A stretch of 64,000 nucleotides of DNA from Epiperipatus broadwayi (GCA_028023455.1 JAQFVV010012497.1:370001-434000); one strand, 5' to 3'; numbered from the stretch's first letter, positions 1 through 13,540 are shown. Numbers and translations: made by a program. Notes: a model not told the origin generated them from the sequence alone.

Positions 1-267
1 CATATAAATGTGGAATGCAGGCCATGTATAGAGAAATATCAAAAGTTTTATTAAAACAATAATTTAGTCTTAAGAGCAGCATAAGAAACTCATGATGGTT
101 AATTAATACAAGTATGAACGAAATATAACTAAATCTAAATAAAATCAAAGATTATATTAATGTCTTAAGGCAGTGTGTCATGAGCTTAATTAGTTAGGAA
201 TATAACGTAAGTCAAATCTATGTATAAGATTTGAAAATTCCATTGATAGGCCTAAGAAATATATGAA
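1..267. other. AT-rich flank, possible LINE 3' end
   Basis: There is no coding signal. The stretch lies just downstream, on the minus strand, of the stop codon of the decayed non-LTR retrotransposon that follows, so it may hold that element's 3' untranslated region. The end of the element cannot be fixed because the window begins here. Confidence 0.3.
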
Positions 268-2280
268 TTAGGACTCTAGCCTCATCTGGCTCCAGGTTTG
301 GTCAATTAGCCAAGGCTGACAAGTTCGTTTATCCTCTTTAATCTTGTAGAGAGATTTGAAGAAACGATTAATCATCGAGTCATCACAGCCATGATCAAAT
401 ATCATGCTACATCTGGCAGTCCAAATTGCAAAGTTAATGAATGTGGCCAGTCTTATAGTTCCAAATTGACCCTTTTTAATTGCTGCATTAAAAGAAATGT
501 TAGCTGGGTCATTGCCATTTATCCGGTCTAACGCTATATTACGGAGGTAAATCCACGAATCACATTGATCCAGAATGTGGCCAATTGACTCTTCCTGTTT
601 GTTACATAGGGGACAAAGGGGGTTGGTGTTGTAACCCCTTTGGTAGTGTAGAAATGCCCCAGTGGGGAGTGCTCCAAAGATGATTTTTATTAAAAAAATC
701 AACAAATTTTGGACTCAGTTTGATGAATTTTGTTAGTTTGGAAAATCGAGCAATTCCTATTGGAAGTATATTAGCGGATTTAGTTTTTCTGGGAAACATT
801 AATTGATAAACTTCCCAATATGATAATTTCCCCTGAAAAAGGGAACCCGACGAGTGGAAGTTTTGAAAAATAACTGTAACTTGCTTTTGTAGCCAAATGC
901 TTCTTAATCTTGGCAGAGGTCTATCTGTAGGCTCTATCTTTTCCTTGGGGAAGGGGCACTCCATATCGGGATTGTCCTTAAAAATCTTGAATAGTATATT
1001 TTGAGTTCGTTGGAGGTAAAAAATCTTCAGTGAGTGAATCCTAAGGCCATTAAGAAGTTTGGGTTTTTGTAATATGTTGAGGCTGATGATGGGAATCCTG
1101 CCTCCCCAGCAAAGTTTTCTGCATAAGGTTTCAATTTTTTGGATAAATTTGCACGTGGGGGAAAATCCTGCTAGATAATGTTATTTTAGGCAATATTATA
1201 GCATTAAGTAAGTGCTACCTTCCCCAGTAAGGACAGGTTAGACCTTAGATAGTGATGTTACTGTAGAATTGACCTTAGCTAATAAGGAAGCTTGGAGTTC
1301 TCTTCTCATAATGGATGGGGGGAGGCTAGGGGGAAGCTGAGAAATTTCTGGGGGGGAGGGGCTTCAAATCCACCTGGTATTTGCTTGCCTGATAGAATTG
1401 ACCATATGGCTGATTTTGTTCTGTTTACTCTGAGACCAGATTTGTGAGCAAACTGGTCCAGGAGTTCCTCAAGCCACTCATCCTGAGATGAGAGGAACAC
1501 CACCACATCATCCATATAGGAAATATGGTGAATGTTCTCCCTCAGTATAGGGATGGCTATCCCAGGAAAGACAGCCTCAATGTTTAGTAGTAATGGGTTC
1601 AGATAGGCTGTGAAGAGAAAGTACTTAGTGGTGAGCCCTGAGGAATGGAAATACAAGGCCGAAATCCTGGAGCCACTCTACCATCGAGAGAGAGAAATAC
1701 CTCCCGATTGTGAAGTAGGTTCTATCATCTGGAGATATGTTGAAGGCACCTGGAGTTCCTCCAGCACACTAAGCAATACTTCGACCCTGACGCAGTCAAA
1801 GGCCCCAGCAAAGTCAAGTTGAACTGCAATCGGTCGGGACATTCTTTTTCCACAAACATGATCTATGAGAAGGCGAAAGTGGCTAACGGCATCGGCAGTT
1901 GAGCTTCCTTTCTTGGCAAATTGGTATTAGGACAATTAACTTATGATGTTGTCTTGGATATCCTCTTTAATTAGGCCTTCAATTGTCTTTACTAGTAAGG
2001 GCAACATCGAGATAGGTCGGAGGTTGTCCAATTGATGTGGGGCTTCCCATTTCTTAATAAGGGGAACCATGGCAATCGGACACATTCCATTGATTCTCTG
2101 GGTGCCTTCGACCAGAATTCCTTTGATTATTGGGATGGTAAAGGCACTAAGGTGTATGAGTACAAACTTGGGAATGCCATGTAGGCCAGAATGAGTTCTA
2201 TTCGGGAACGATCTTAATTTTGATAGGATCCTAGTTTCAGTGATCTTGTGCGGAGTTGATTCCCTGTTGATTTTTAAAAA
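268..2280 (-). pseudogene. Decayed non-LTR retrotransposon (RT plus C-terminal zinc knuckle)
   Basis: Read on the minus strand this is the 3' half of a LINE polyprotein. In order it shows a motif-1/2 stretch ending 'LRPISMLPLL' near 2000-2100, a motif-A 'QLDFAGAFD' near 1810-1825, and a motif-C 'YMDD' (residues 47-50 of the open frame at 1306-1656). The frame at 268-705 carries a CPLC...H...C cluster (C31, C34, H43, C48), the zf-RVT knuckle typical of non-LTR elements. The reading is broken: in-frame stops lie near 1925-1950 and about 1680, and the frame shifts near 690, where the pieces at 602-964 and 268-705 overlap in different frames. Endonuclease and ORF1 are missing, as in 5'-truncated copies. 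The upstream end abuts the TGTAAC terminus of the next element. Clade is not assigned. Confidence 0.8.
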
Positions 2281-2289
2281 TAAATATAT

Positions 2290-3930
2290 TGTAACTGAAA
2301 CAAATTCAATAGCAACTGAAATTAGTTACTTTACAAAGCTGCATGGTAAAAAAAAAAAGAAAATAAATGTATAAATTGCCTTGTGCATGTGCATAATATA
2401 ATATATGCATCACTTAAGTACACTGATTTAGGCAATTAAAAGGGGAAAAAAATAGGTCTATAGATTTTTATATATATTGTTATTAAAAATTTTATTCTAG
2501 GAGGTGTATTATGTTCATATTATGTAAAGGAAGAAAAAAAAGTTTTGATGTGTACAAGAATTTGAATTGCATAGTTTATAAAAATATAAAGTATTTTGTG
2601 ACCCTTTTGATTTGTCTTTTAAATGGAGTTTTAAATAAATAATTTGCTCATTCTTATAGTAAATTGAATGGCAAATCTTAAGTATGTTAAAAATTATGGG
2701 TTACTAAAATTAAGAAAGTCATCCATTAATTTTTAATATTGTTAAATTTTTTATAAAAGGAAAAAAAATAAAAACTATATATATTTTTTATATATTACAA
2801 TTTAAGGAATGAAGAAAATGTTTATTAATAAACATGTTAAATCTTGTAAGTAGGATTTGATAAATCTGTTGTTTGGAAAACATCCATTGAATACAGGAAT
2901 AAGTGTGAAAAACAACAAGTGGAGTATAAATAGGTCAGAAATGAACAACTACAGCAGTCTAGTCTATTTCAAGCCTTAATTCAAAAAGCAGTATTGCAGT
3001 GATCTTATGAAGAGAAGAGAAATCTCTGGATAAGTTTTTCACCTAATAACTTGAATAACTATATCTTTCTGACTGTTTTGAAGTATTTTTCAATATTCCA
3101 TATTATAACTGCAATTATGATGATTTTATATAGCGGAAGACTGTCTACCATGGATGGTAAAAAACCAACCACCACACCAGTCAAAACACCTAGAATGATG
3201 CAGTCAGATCCAGAGTATAACATTGAAGTTTGCTACCTACTTAATCATGTCATGAGAAGTTGACTGTGCAATAAGATCTGTCAAGACCTACTGTATACCA
3301 TATTTAATGTCACTTATTTGCAGAAACCTCGGTTTCATATTTTAAACTTTACACTTGATAAGATCTTATCGATATAATTATTGTAAGGCCTTAAGTTTAA
3401 AATATCTAATAATTATTATTTTTATTATTAATCAATTTAGTTTGTGTTTGTTTATTGAACATAAACATAAAGCTTTTAACATCCATTATGTTTTTAATAT
3501 CCACAACTCTGAGAAATCATGCAATGAACTGGGGGACATGCAGGGTTAATGGTAATAATTTATAAATGAAGATGTTTGGTCATTCATAAGTTTTCCAAAT
3601 GTAAAATTTTTATTTAGGTTTGACTCCTTAAAATTTCATTTATTTATTTATTGAAACTAGAAAAACATATTAAAATACTTGTGTAATTGTATTTAGTTTA
3701 ATTTTCAGTGCTAAGTTATAAGTCATCACCATCATCACAGGTGTTTGGTTAATATTATTATATATATATATATGTGTGTGCATTTAACAGTTTTACTTAA
3801 ATGAATATTGACTATAATATAAATTTATATTTTTGCATACCTCATGTTCCATTATACCATTATATATTTTAAATCCTACCTCTTTAAATTGAGACAGTAT
3901 AACTTTTTATTTCTCATTTCTGTGCTTAAT
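2290..3930 (+). repeat. Left inverted LTR-like arm
   Basis: Begins TGTAACTGAAAC and carries a TATAAATA box at 2925, followed about 30 bp later by an initiator-like CAGTCTAG. It matches the reverse complement of 6805-8438. Short open frames at 3051-3263 and 3355-3549 fall inside it. They are not kept open in the other arm, so I do not call them genes. Confidence 0.6.
2925..2932 (+). promoter_or_regulatory. TATA box of left arm
   Basis: TATAAATA preceded by a conserved AACAACAAGTGGAG and followed by a CAGTCTA initiator-like motif. The same arrangement appears inverted in the opposite arm, which supports a functional LTR core promoter. Confidence 0.5.
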
Positions 3931-4949
3931 TCAAAAATTTTATCTTTAATTTATACATTTTAGTCACATTTTAAAAAAATATTGTTTTACAAATATACAA
4001 GTTAACAGAACACATGTGCATGATTTCACTGTTCAGAGATTTGATTGACATTAACTGTAAAAAGATTGAATAGGATTTCAAACTCTACGATTAAAAAAAA
4101 AGATTCAACCATAGGACATTAAAGTGGATAATGAAGCATGAACATTGGAAGGATTATCTTAGTTTGAATTTTGATAAGCTACTGACATTACACCTATAAT
4201 CAATATAATATCAATATATATAGTCTTGATCATTTTTAAGTCATAGATGCCGAGAACATTTCAAAATTAAGCCTTACTTCCTTTTGAGTCTTAGAGGCTA
4301 ATAAATTCAACAAATACTTAAACCATACTTTGCATCCTCCAAGCCTTAGAGGTAAATGAGTAAACTACTTGAAAAATGTTTACGTCAGATGACATTATAG
4401 TATCTCACGTACATAATCAAATATACCTCACTAGAAATTGAACATACAGTATTTAAATAAACTTTAATAGAAATTTCTCTCTCTCTCTGCAGAAGTTAAA
4501 CTAACTATTCTAGTCATATGTTTCATATTGATTGACACCAGCTATTTATTACTTAAATTATTACATTTTTAAAAAATATCAATAAAAGTCACTCTTGCTT
4601 TTCTAACAACCTGGTAATTTCTCTTTTTGTAATTTTAATTGCAAACTTTCTGTATTATCATTTTCTCTTTAAATCATTGATCCTTTTAAACATATCCCAG
4701 GATTGACAGAATAAGCCAGTTTTTCTTCTTCTGTAATTAAGTTTTCATTGATGATGAGGTCTTCATCCACATAGATTTGAGATATGTTCTGACATTTTCT
4801 GAGTTTCTTCACACTGGTTTGGATCTCATTCTCTTTGCTTTCTGGATCTTTTCCTATTTTTTTTCTATTCTAGTACTAGTTCTTATATTTGGTGAATTTT
4901 CGGGGATTTTTCCTCAGTGCCTGGTATTCTTGGGTTGGAAAACTTCTAG

Positions 4950-6450
4950 AATAACTTACTGCGCATGTTCTATCTCTGTTACTAGTACTTCTTTTTTGCC
5001 TCTCTCTATAGAGTTGAAATCTTTGGTCATTTTTCTAATACAACCAATAGATGCCTCATTTCTCTTTTTTTTTGATTGCATGTTTGGTGTGGTAAATTTA
5101 ACTTTTTTCTTATCTATGCATTCCTGATTCTGGAAGTTCATGTCCATGGCATTTAAAAACTCTGCCACTTGTTTTTTGTTCTATGGTTTTTTGAGCAATG
5201 CTGATGATCATCTGTTCATTCACAAAAGAGTAAATTATGTCAAATAATTCTGATGATTTGGCTTTTTTCCATGCCACATGCAGACATTGTCCTTAATTTT
5301 GACCGTTGCCTTCGAAATAGAATTGGGTATAACTTTCACCATTTCTTATGTAAAATTTTTCCTGCATAATTTGATATCTGATTTTTTCTTGATGTATTTT
5401 TGACTAAAAATTATTCAAAATTTGCTCTCTATATCCAGAATAGGAGGTTGGTTATTTTAATTAATAAGTTACAGCATTCCTTAACAAGTCCTTGTAGATG
5501 ATTATAAGCAATAGCCACTTACTCTCTGTCTGTTAGCTGATTTAATTGGAAATAATTCTCCAAACTATTGATGGGTTCCATGGGAGATTTTCATACCTCA
5601 ATTCTGAACAGCTGAATTTTGAGGAATTGATTAGTGCAAGTAAAAGTCTCATAATCTCTGCTGTTCTGTGATTGTTGTATTCTTATAGCTTTCTTTTGGT
5701 TTTGTATCTTTATGGTATCTTATGCTATTTTTATTAGATTCTTTTGTCCATTTTGTTAACCAGTTTCATATATCTTCTTTTATCTTAGCATAATCCATTT
5801 TATATTATTTATGATGCTTAACTACTTCTTTCTGAGTTTTTTGCATCTTTTTGAATTTTTCATTAAGTAGTCATTTTCTTCTCAATCTTTTCACACTTCC
5901 AATTTTTCTATTCTTTCTTCCTTGGAAGGGTTTAATTTATTTTCACCAGATTCAATAGATTTTTTGATCATTACCTCAAAATCAGTAAGTAATTTTTTTT
6001 TTTCTATATACCCCATTTTTTGTTGTACTTGCTCTTGTATTTGACTTGCTATTTCCAACTTTATACTGCTTATACCACTTCAATTTTTATTTTTTGGTGC
6101 ATTTTTTTAAATTAGCTTTCTTTCTTTCTTTTTTTTTTTTTGTTGTTGCTTTTCTTCAAATTCATTATTTCTATTTTATTATCTTTCTTCAAATTTATGA
6201 ATGCATTTCTTCAAGTTTTTCTTGCAGCATTTCCCAACTTTTTTATTGTGTTTTTTCATTTCTCTGTCACATTTCTTTCATAAATGCACACATTTCACTA
6301 TTCAATGTGCCTGATTTCTCTTCTATAGGCTTTTGTACTGTCTGAATCAATTCTTGTTTTATCATTTCTGATTTCATTGGCTGTATTGGCTCTTAACTTG
6401 CTGATTGATCTATATTTAATTATGCTTTCATCCTTTTTGTTTCTGAACAT
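4950..6450 (-). pseudogene. Decayed gag-like region
   Basis: The minus strand is strongly A/G-rich and translates into broken Lys/Glu/Asn-rich, coiled-coil-like fragments. The longest is 70 codons at 4956-5168. A stretch near 5490-5600 reads like the hydrophobic core of a Ty3/gypsy gag ('VAIAYNHLQGLVKECC'). The composition resembles the clearer gag at 44582-45345. Orientation agrees with transcription from the right-hand LTR arm. Stops and frame changes are frequent and no protease or RT motif was found. The call rests on composition and context, not on a diagnostic motif. Confidence 0.35.
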
Positions 6451-6804
6451 GTTATCTATATATGTTATTAAATGTTTTATAATACTCTTGTAATGATGCT
6501 ATTACTGTATTACTTATTCTCTTTATGCAGATTTACAGACTTAAATATTTTTATATATACTTTATCATTGAATAAACACACTCTAAACCCTTGTCATGCA
6601 ATTCTCTCCATAATAATGTGGTATAGCTGCCTTGATATTTATTTATTTTTAAATATACTGTTGTTTATTAAATATTACCCTGCCTACTTGGACTACACTT
6701 TTTATAAAAGCTAATCTTATTTTTTATTCCAAACATTTACTGCATGTTAATTATTATACAACATAATATGCTCAATTTATCCATGCTCTCATATTCAGTA
6801 TATA

Positions 6805-8438
6805 TGTGATTGCACAGAAATAAAGTTGAGCAGAGGAGAGGGGATGTTTAGGCCACATGGTTGTTTACATCAAAAATATAACAACATGAAATGTGCAAAA
6901 ATAAATATTTTTATTATGGTTAATATACATTCAAATAAAAATGATTAAAATCATATGTATACAATAATATTAACCGAACATCTATGATGATGAAGATTAT
7001 AACCTAGTACTGAAGGTTAAACTAAGTATAATTACTCGTAAAATATTTTAATTTGTTTTTCTAGTTTCAAAAAATAATTTAAAAAAAAAAAGAGACTTTA
7101 AGGCTCCAAATCTTCTAAATAGAAAATTTATTTTTGGAAAATTTAGTAACATCCGATCATCATCATTTATAAATTATTACTATGTATAATAAGTATAATA
7201 TAAAACAGTAAAGATAATAAAAATACTAATTATTAGAGATACTTTCAACTTAAGGTATTAGAATAATTATATTAATAAAATCTTACTAAGTGCAAGTTTG
7301 AAACCACGATTTTCTGCAGATATCATTCTTTTACTATATTTATGAATTTCATCTTGGACAGTAGTTGTTTTTTTTTTTAACATTAATGATGTTAGATAGA
7401 GTATATAGTAGATCTTGGTAGTTCTTACAGCAAAGTCTATTTCTCCTCTCATAGGATGATTAAAGCAGGTGATGGCTGGTTTTAGAAAACTTCAATGTTA
7501 TTCTCTGGATCTGTTTGTATCACTCTGGGTGTTTTGACTGGTGTGTGGTGGTAGCCTTCCACTATGTAATAGTCAGCAAGTTATAGCTATTCAAGTTATT
7601 TGATGGAAAACTTTTATCCAGCAGTTTCTTTTCTCTTCATGGTATTACTGCAACACTGCTTCTTGAATTTAAGCTCGAAATATATTAGACTGTTGAAATT
7701 GCTCATTTTTAACCTATTTAAACCCCACTTGTTGTTTTTTACACTTATCGTTGTACTCAACTAATATTTGCCAAACAACGGATTTATTGAAACCTAGTCA
7801 AAAGACTTAACATCTCCCTATATTACATCTGTTTATTTATAACAAAATGTTTACTGTTAATAATTTTCTTCATTCCTTGAATTGTGGTATATAAAAAAAT
7901 ATCTAGTTTCTTCCCTTCTTTTTTCTGTCTAATTTTATGATAGCGACAGGAAGAAAAAATTATTACAATTTTATCAATAACTTTCTTAATTTTAGTAACC
8001 TATAATTTTTAATAACCTATTTAGATTTGCTATTCAATTGAACTTTAATAAGAATGGGAAAATCAGAAAGGTTTCAAAATATTTTGTATTTTTATAAACT
8101 AAGCAATTCAAATTCTGTGCACATCAAAACTATTTTCGTTTCTTCCTTTACATAGTATGAGCTAGAGTCTTATTGTTTTCAATTTTACACAATATACCTT
8201 TTTTCATAAAATTTTTAAATAACATTATATATAAAAATCTATAGATCCTTTTTTTTTTTAATTGCCTAAACTAGTGTACTTAAATGATATTTAAGTTATA
8301 TCTAGGGTGCGCAAATACACACATGGCATTTTACATATTTATTTTCCTTTTTTTGACTATGCAACTTTGTAATGTAACTAATTTCTGCTGCTATCTGATT
8401 TAATATACATGGTAGATGAAACTTGATTTTTCTTTACA
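6805..8438 (-). repeat. Right inverted LTR-like arm
   Basis: Inverted counterpart of 2290-3930. On the minus strand it starts TGTAAAGAAAAATC, keeps a TTTAAATAGG box at about 7713-7722, and retains the purine-rich block ending near 7470. It has about 24 bp near the outer end that the left arm lacks, and many point differences, so the pair is not recent. Confidence 0.6.
7713..7722 (-). promoter_or_regulatory. TATA-like box of right arm
   Basis: On the minus strand the box reads TTTAAATAGG, at the place equivalent to TATAAATAGG in the left arm, and is followed by CAGTCTAATA. It would fire toward the gag-like stretch. Confidence 0.45.
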
Positions 8439-9235
8439 ATAAAATTTATACTGGTAGAATTTAGCTGCTATTTGGGTTTGACAGTTATATAAATAAAAAG
8501 AAGTTTGTTTTAAAAGAAGAAAATGAACAATTGTAAAAAAAACATCATCATACACATTTTTTTTTTCTAGTTAAGATATTATTTTTATTTTTTATGAATT
8601 TTCTTTAGTTGTTTAACACATATTGTAATATGAATATATATATACTGTGAATATTCAGATTAATCATCAAAGTATTTAATAAAAATAAATAAATAAAGAA
8701 GTTTGTTGATCTTGTTTGGTTTTTTTTTTTTTTTGATATATGGATAATGGGAGATCCTGAAAATATAAGTTTAAATTGATAACCATGGCAAACTAAAGCT
8801 TTTTAAATAGTATGGATTACTGCTAATTCTAACTTCAAAATACTAAATTTGTTATAATCAAACTCAAGAAAAACATATAGGCAAATAAATAAATTTTGGA
8901 AATAATTCAGTGTGATATAAAAGTTTACTTGAATAGGGTCAGTGTTATTTAAACATTTTAATTTCTGTTACTGCAGTCACCATAGTAACATTATTATACA
9001 TAATTCAATGTTTTTTATGTTTCATGTATATTTGTTTGTGAATTAATTTTAAAAAAAATATTATTAAAAAAACATATGTAAATTATTTATATTTATAAAA
9101 GGTATCAAGGTTGTAATATCAGTTCTTCGTTTTGGTTTAAAAATAATAGGAAAAATCATATCAAATTTAGATTTCATTTCAATATATCCATTTTTCTCAA
9201 ACTTACATCACACTTGCAAAACAAAGTGGGAAAAC

Positions 9236-9440
9236 TGTTGGAAATATCATTCTCCATTGAGCTTTATTTGAGTAAATTTCAACAGTTGTTATGACAGCAT
9301 AACGTCAGTAAGAGTATGCTATAAATAGCCAGAAAAGACTATAATAAGGGCTCTCATCTTTTTGTCATTGTCAAGAACAGATGTATTTCTGTGTTCTTTT
9401 AAATAAAAATTCTTCAATAATTTTGAAACTGTTAAGCTAT
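9236..9440 (+). repeat. Candidate short solo LTR
   Basis: Starts TGTTGGAAATATCA, a common opening of Ty1/copia LTRs. It contains GCTATAAATAG at about 9320 and an AAATAAA signal about 80 bp further on, a compact U3-R-like order. The 3' end and a target duplication could not be fixed, so this is tentative. Confidence 0.3.
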
Positions 9441-10116
9441 AAAAATATGGAAGAATAGAAACCTAAATTATCTGCCCATTTATTCAGTTGAATGGCAATT
9501 TGTGAAAAAGTTCCAAAGAAGACGGCAACAAAATGTGAGAAGGAATACCTATTTAAAAAGAAAAATGCCTTATATGAAATGGGCTATTTTTAAAACAAAA
9601 CAGATTCCAGGTTTAAAAATCCGAATATAATTACCATTGTATTGGATGGATATTATGTTATAAGCTAAGAAAATATTCAGGATCAACTGAATTAAATTCT
9701 ATTTTTTAAAAAAGCTAATTAAACTCCATTCTTCTCCTTAAAAGGGAAAAAGAAAAAAGGGCTGTTATTAAAATTCTTTGCTTTCACGGGATCATTCTAT
9801 TTGAACATTATTGCCAATGAAAGGAACATTAAAAGTTCAACTTATCTTTTCTCTCTACTCAAGGAAATAAACTCATCTCTACATCTTAGGACTGAGAATA
9901 AAATAAAATAAAAAAGGCTATGATGAATCAATGGATAATAAAAATGGACAGACTTTTACTTAGGGTATGATTTTTTTTTTATGCATATGTGTGAATATTT
10001 TTATATATTTTTCAAAAGAATAATTTACATTTTATTTTATATCATAGATAGTGTACACTTAGATTTAATAGGGTTTACACAATGAAGGGTATTGAAATGC
10101 TCGGAGAGATTCATTT

Positions 10117-10174
10117 ACAGATTATTTAAACTCTTGTGTTAATGCGACAGATTATTTAAACTTGTGTTAATGCA
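10117..10174. repeat. Two-copy tandem duplication, about 30 bp
   Basis: The unit ACAGATTATTTAAACTCTTG plus about ten bases occurs twice head to tail, with a 2-bp indel between copies. Likely a simple local duplication. Confidence 0.8.
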
Positions 10175-13100
10175 ATTTTGTATGTTTTAAATTTTAACTT
10201 GAAATATCGGACAGAAAAGGAGTTTAAATATAGAGTTTTATTTTTCGTTTGTTCAATTATTATGTTAATGAACAAATAGAGATCCATTTTATTTAATTGC
10301 ATATTTTTGGTATCTGTTATCTAGAAAATTTTTCATTAAGATATTCAAAATCTCTCCTCCCATTCATTTTTTTTATATATATATATGTGTGTCATTAGTT
10401 TTGCAACACAGTTTAGAGTTACCCACAGAAATTTTATCTTTTTTTTTATTAATTCAATCAATCAGAAATATAACTTAATGTCCTATTGTGTTTTGCTATT
10501 AATCTTACCAATTTTCTTTTATAATCCAATAAATTGACTTGATTTAAATGCTACGACTCGTTTCATTTTTTTTTTTACTTGGATTGCTTAAGAGGATTTT
10601 GTTATTTTAAGATTCGGTTCAAGATTCAAACTCAACTTGGTAAGTGAATAAAATATAGTATGTTTTGCATATTATCATATTTTTATTTTATTTTATTCAC
10701 ATATAAATTTTATCTTTATTTCTGCGTTCGAATATTATACATTGTTTTATTTTAGTTAATATTATAGGTAAATCATATCATTAGCTTAGAGTTGATCATT
10801 TCATTGCTTGTCTAGTCCCGTCATAAAAATCTAAATAGATTGTATTTTATCATTGGTTTAGAATAACTTATCTTAAATATTTTTAAACTTCTCTAAAATG
10901 AAGAGTACAAATTTCATTGACTGGTTTAATTGATCATTATCTTTGATTGGAATAGATGTCAATTATAGTTATATAGATTAATTGTTTACAAAACCAATTT
11001 CATATTCGATTATTTGAAGATTCAAATAAATAATATTAATAATTATAGGTTAATAAACATCCAATGGAAACTTAATATATCTTTTATATAATGTCATTGG
11101 GCATTGTAGAGTTAGAAATTATCTAATAAATTGATTGATAATAAATTCTCGTGGAGTATTCTATTTTAAAATATAAACGAAGCAATAATTAAGTATCACT
11201 TTATTGGAAGATATGAATAAATTATTTATACATTACATTATAGCGTCTTATTAAACTAGACTTAGATTAATTTGTTTAAACATTTAAAGGAGTGCATAAG
11301 TTTTCAAAGTGTTTTCCAAAAGGATATAAAACTAGTTGATTTCAATAGAATATTGTTAATTAAATATTAAAGTAGAAATAATCATGTATCACTTTATTGA
11401 AAGATACGAATGAACTGTTTAGACTTTCCACTTAGCGTTTTATTAAACTAGATATACATTTGATCCCAGGATTATTTTGTTTCAATATTTAAATAGCGTA
11501 TATATTTAAAAATGTTTTGTAAAAATGCAATTATAATTATTTAGAAGCTCATCTGTTTAGATAAAACGCAGTATCATTAAATATTAAATAGGTTTGAATT
11601 ATTACAATAACAATAGATTAATAAAGTATATTGGAATCTACTTTAGTTATTGATTTGATTTGATTTTCATTAAATTACTAATCAAATAGTTAGCTTAATC
11701 ATATATTATTGTTTAGGGCAATGACATACAGATTTCACTGCTCATTGCAGTTTACTTTGTAATTGTAATAGATTTGTTGATGCCTGGAGCAGATAATCTC
11801 ATTATTCTTTCATTTTACATATAGCTTAAACAAATTAGGCTTTAGTAGAGATTATTAGTGCTTTATGATGGTGTATTACATAATGGCGGACCCGATTGAG
11901 CTAGATTAGATTAAATTAGACTTTTTAAGATTTTTTGATCAGATCAGATTTATCATCCTCCCCATCATCAGCATTGACGGATTTATTCAGTTACAATATG
12001 CATATTATTTAATATGTTTAAAGCAGTTTTTAATCAAATATTTATAGATACATACATTATATGTATATACAGTGAAATATTTGAAGAATTATCAAAAAAA
12101 GTAATATTATTATATAAATTTTGATATAGGTAAATTTAATTTAAATCATTTATTATGTTTATAAATTGTGAAGTCTTAAATTTGTGTTTAATTGTTTCCA
12201 AAAAAAGCAATTTTTCATCAGATATTTACATGTATATATATATATAGTAAGGAAAAAAGTATTATTTCATAATTTTCAAATAATTATATTTTATTATATA
12301 TATAAGATTATAAATCATTTATTGTATTTACATATACAGCAAAGTCTAGTACTTTTGTTTCATTTTTCAGAAAAGTACCATCAAATAAAGAGAAACAGGT
12401 TTCTATAGAAGTAAAATTTAATTAGCACTATATCAACATAAAAAGCAGTGTGTGTTAACTTATTTTGGATTAACAATTTTTTTAGATAACTTGTGAGTCA
12501 TTCAATAATAATGGTAAAAATGATCTATAAAAACTTAAGTACTGTATACAAAATTCTTGTTTAGAAAATAATATTATTTTTAAAAAATCTTAATTAGACA
12601 TTAGAATTTATTGCAAGTGTTTTCCTTGTGCAATTTTTTTTGCATTAAGTATTAGAAATACATATATTACATTTTGATTTACAAGTGTCAAATTATCTAT
12701 TCCCATAACTTTGATATGTGATGGTTTGTTGGTTTAACTTTGATATTATTAACCACTTCAGATAAATAATTATTAATCATTTTAACCCTAGTTAAAGAGT
12801 AATATATTTAATTTTTTAATTATACATAAAAGCACAGAATAACTCAACTTCATATCTCTTTTTTTCATGTGTAATATCTTTTTAAAATATACTTAAAACT
12901 TTTTATCTGCAACACATTCTTGAAACACATGAATAAAAATCTCTGAAAAAGATTAATGGGAGAGGTGGAAATTTTAAGTATATCTTAAATATATATGAAT
13001 AAAGGAGTAATATTTATAAATATATATTTGTAAATGTTAACCCGCATTGACTCTGCCTCATCCCCAATCTTTAAATCTAAAAAAATTATTCTAATGTTAA

Positions 13101-13440
13101 TTTACTCATTGAACATTCAAAGGTGTAACAATTCTATTTTAAAAATTTAAAGAAATCATTCAGACATGAATTTTTTTTAAAAATTAATTCCTTGAATATC
13201 TTTATAATAAAAAGTATAATATTCCTGGATATCAAAAACCTCTTAAAAATAAATATTTTTAATGAAATGATTATTAATCATTTTTAAAATATCTTTGATC
13301 CATTTTTTTAACAAAAATACTTTTAAAAATAACTAATTTGATTACCTAATTATTTTTTTGATCAGAATGAAAATAAATTAAATAGTAAGCATTTGTAATG
13401 AAGACAAATTTTTAAGAAGTGAAACTGAATGTATGATTAA

Positions 13441-13448
13441 TAATAAAT
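13441..13448. repeat. Left 8-bp target-site duplication (Merlin)
   Basis: TAATAAAT, identical to the 8 bp immediately after the right terminus at 17996-18003. Eight to nine bp is the usual duplication length for Merlin. Confidence 0.85.
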
Positions 13449-13540
13449 GGTAGTTTAGCCTGACGTGCTTGATCGCCACTAGGTGACACTGCGGTACCAT
13501 CAACAACCGGTCTGAAGCCTGCAAGTGATAAATTTATATC
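13449..13540 (+). repeat. Left outer terminal inverted repeat of Merlin
   Basis: About 90 bp matching the reverse complement of 17905-17995 with roughly a dozen differences. It contains the GC-rich block around 13470-13495 that stands out from the AT-rich surroundings. Confidence 0.85.

Larger units (their letters stand above)
2290..8438. mobile_element. LTR-type element with inverted terminal LTRs
   Basis: The two ends, about 2290-3930 and 6805-8438, are imperfect inverted copies about 1.6 kb long. I traced the match through several anchor blocks: near 2330/8370, 2410/8270, 2900-3240/7470-7760, 3640-3770/6950-7090 and 3905/6815. The outer termini read TGTAAC (left) and TTTACA (right). Each arm contains a TATA box with a CAGTCTA-like start, as an LTR would. 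The interior carries a purine-rich gag-like relic on the minus strand. Flanking 4-mers are ATAT and ATAA, so a target duplication is only suggestive. Alternatives are a very long TIR DNA transposon, a DIRS-like element, or two LTRs rearranged after insertion. Confidence 0.6.
8439..13440. other. AT-rich non-coding stretch
   Basis: No gene, RNA gene or clear transposon body was recognised. Homopolymer A/T runs and short (TA)n tracts dominate. The exceptions are a possible small LTR at 9236-9440 and a short tandem duplication at 10117-10174, listed separately. Confidence 0.5.

Noticed and set aside
3720-3740. CATCACCATCATCACAGG as an RTE (GAT)n tail.
   Set aside because: The corresponding site in the opposite arm has ATCTTCATCATCATAG, so it is part of the LTR-like repeat, not an RTE end.
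5200-6400. CRISPR-like or satellite array suggested by repeated TTTTCTT words.
   Set aside because: No regular unit or spacer pattern; the repetition is the antisense of Lys/Glu-rich gag-like codons.
11880-11990. GATTAGATTAAATTAGACTTT and CATCATCAG near 11900-11980 as a transposon end.
   Set aside because: No partner terminus or coding remnant within several kb.
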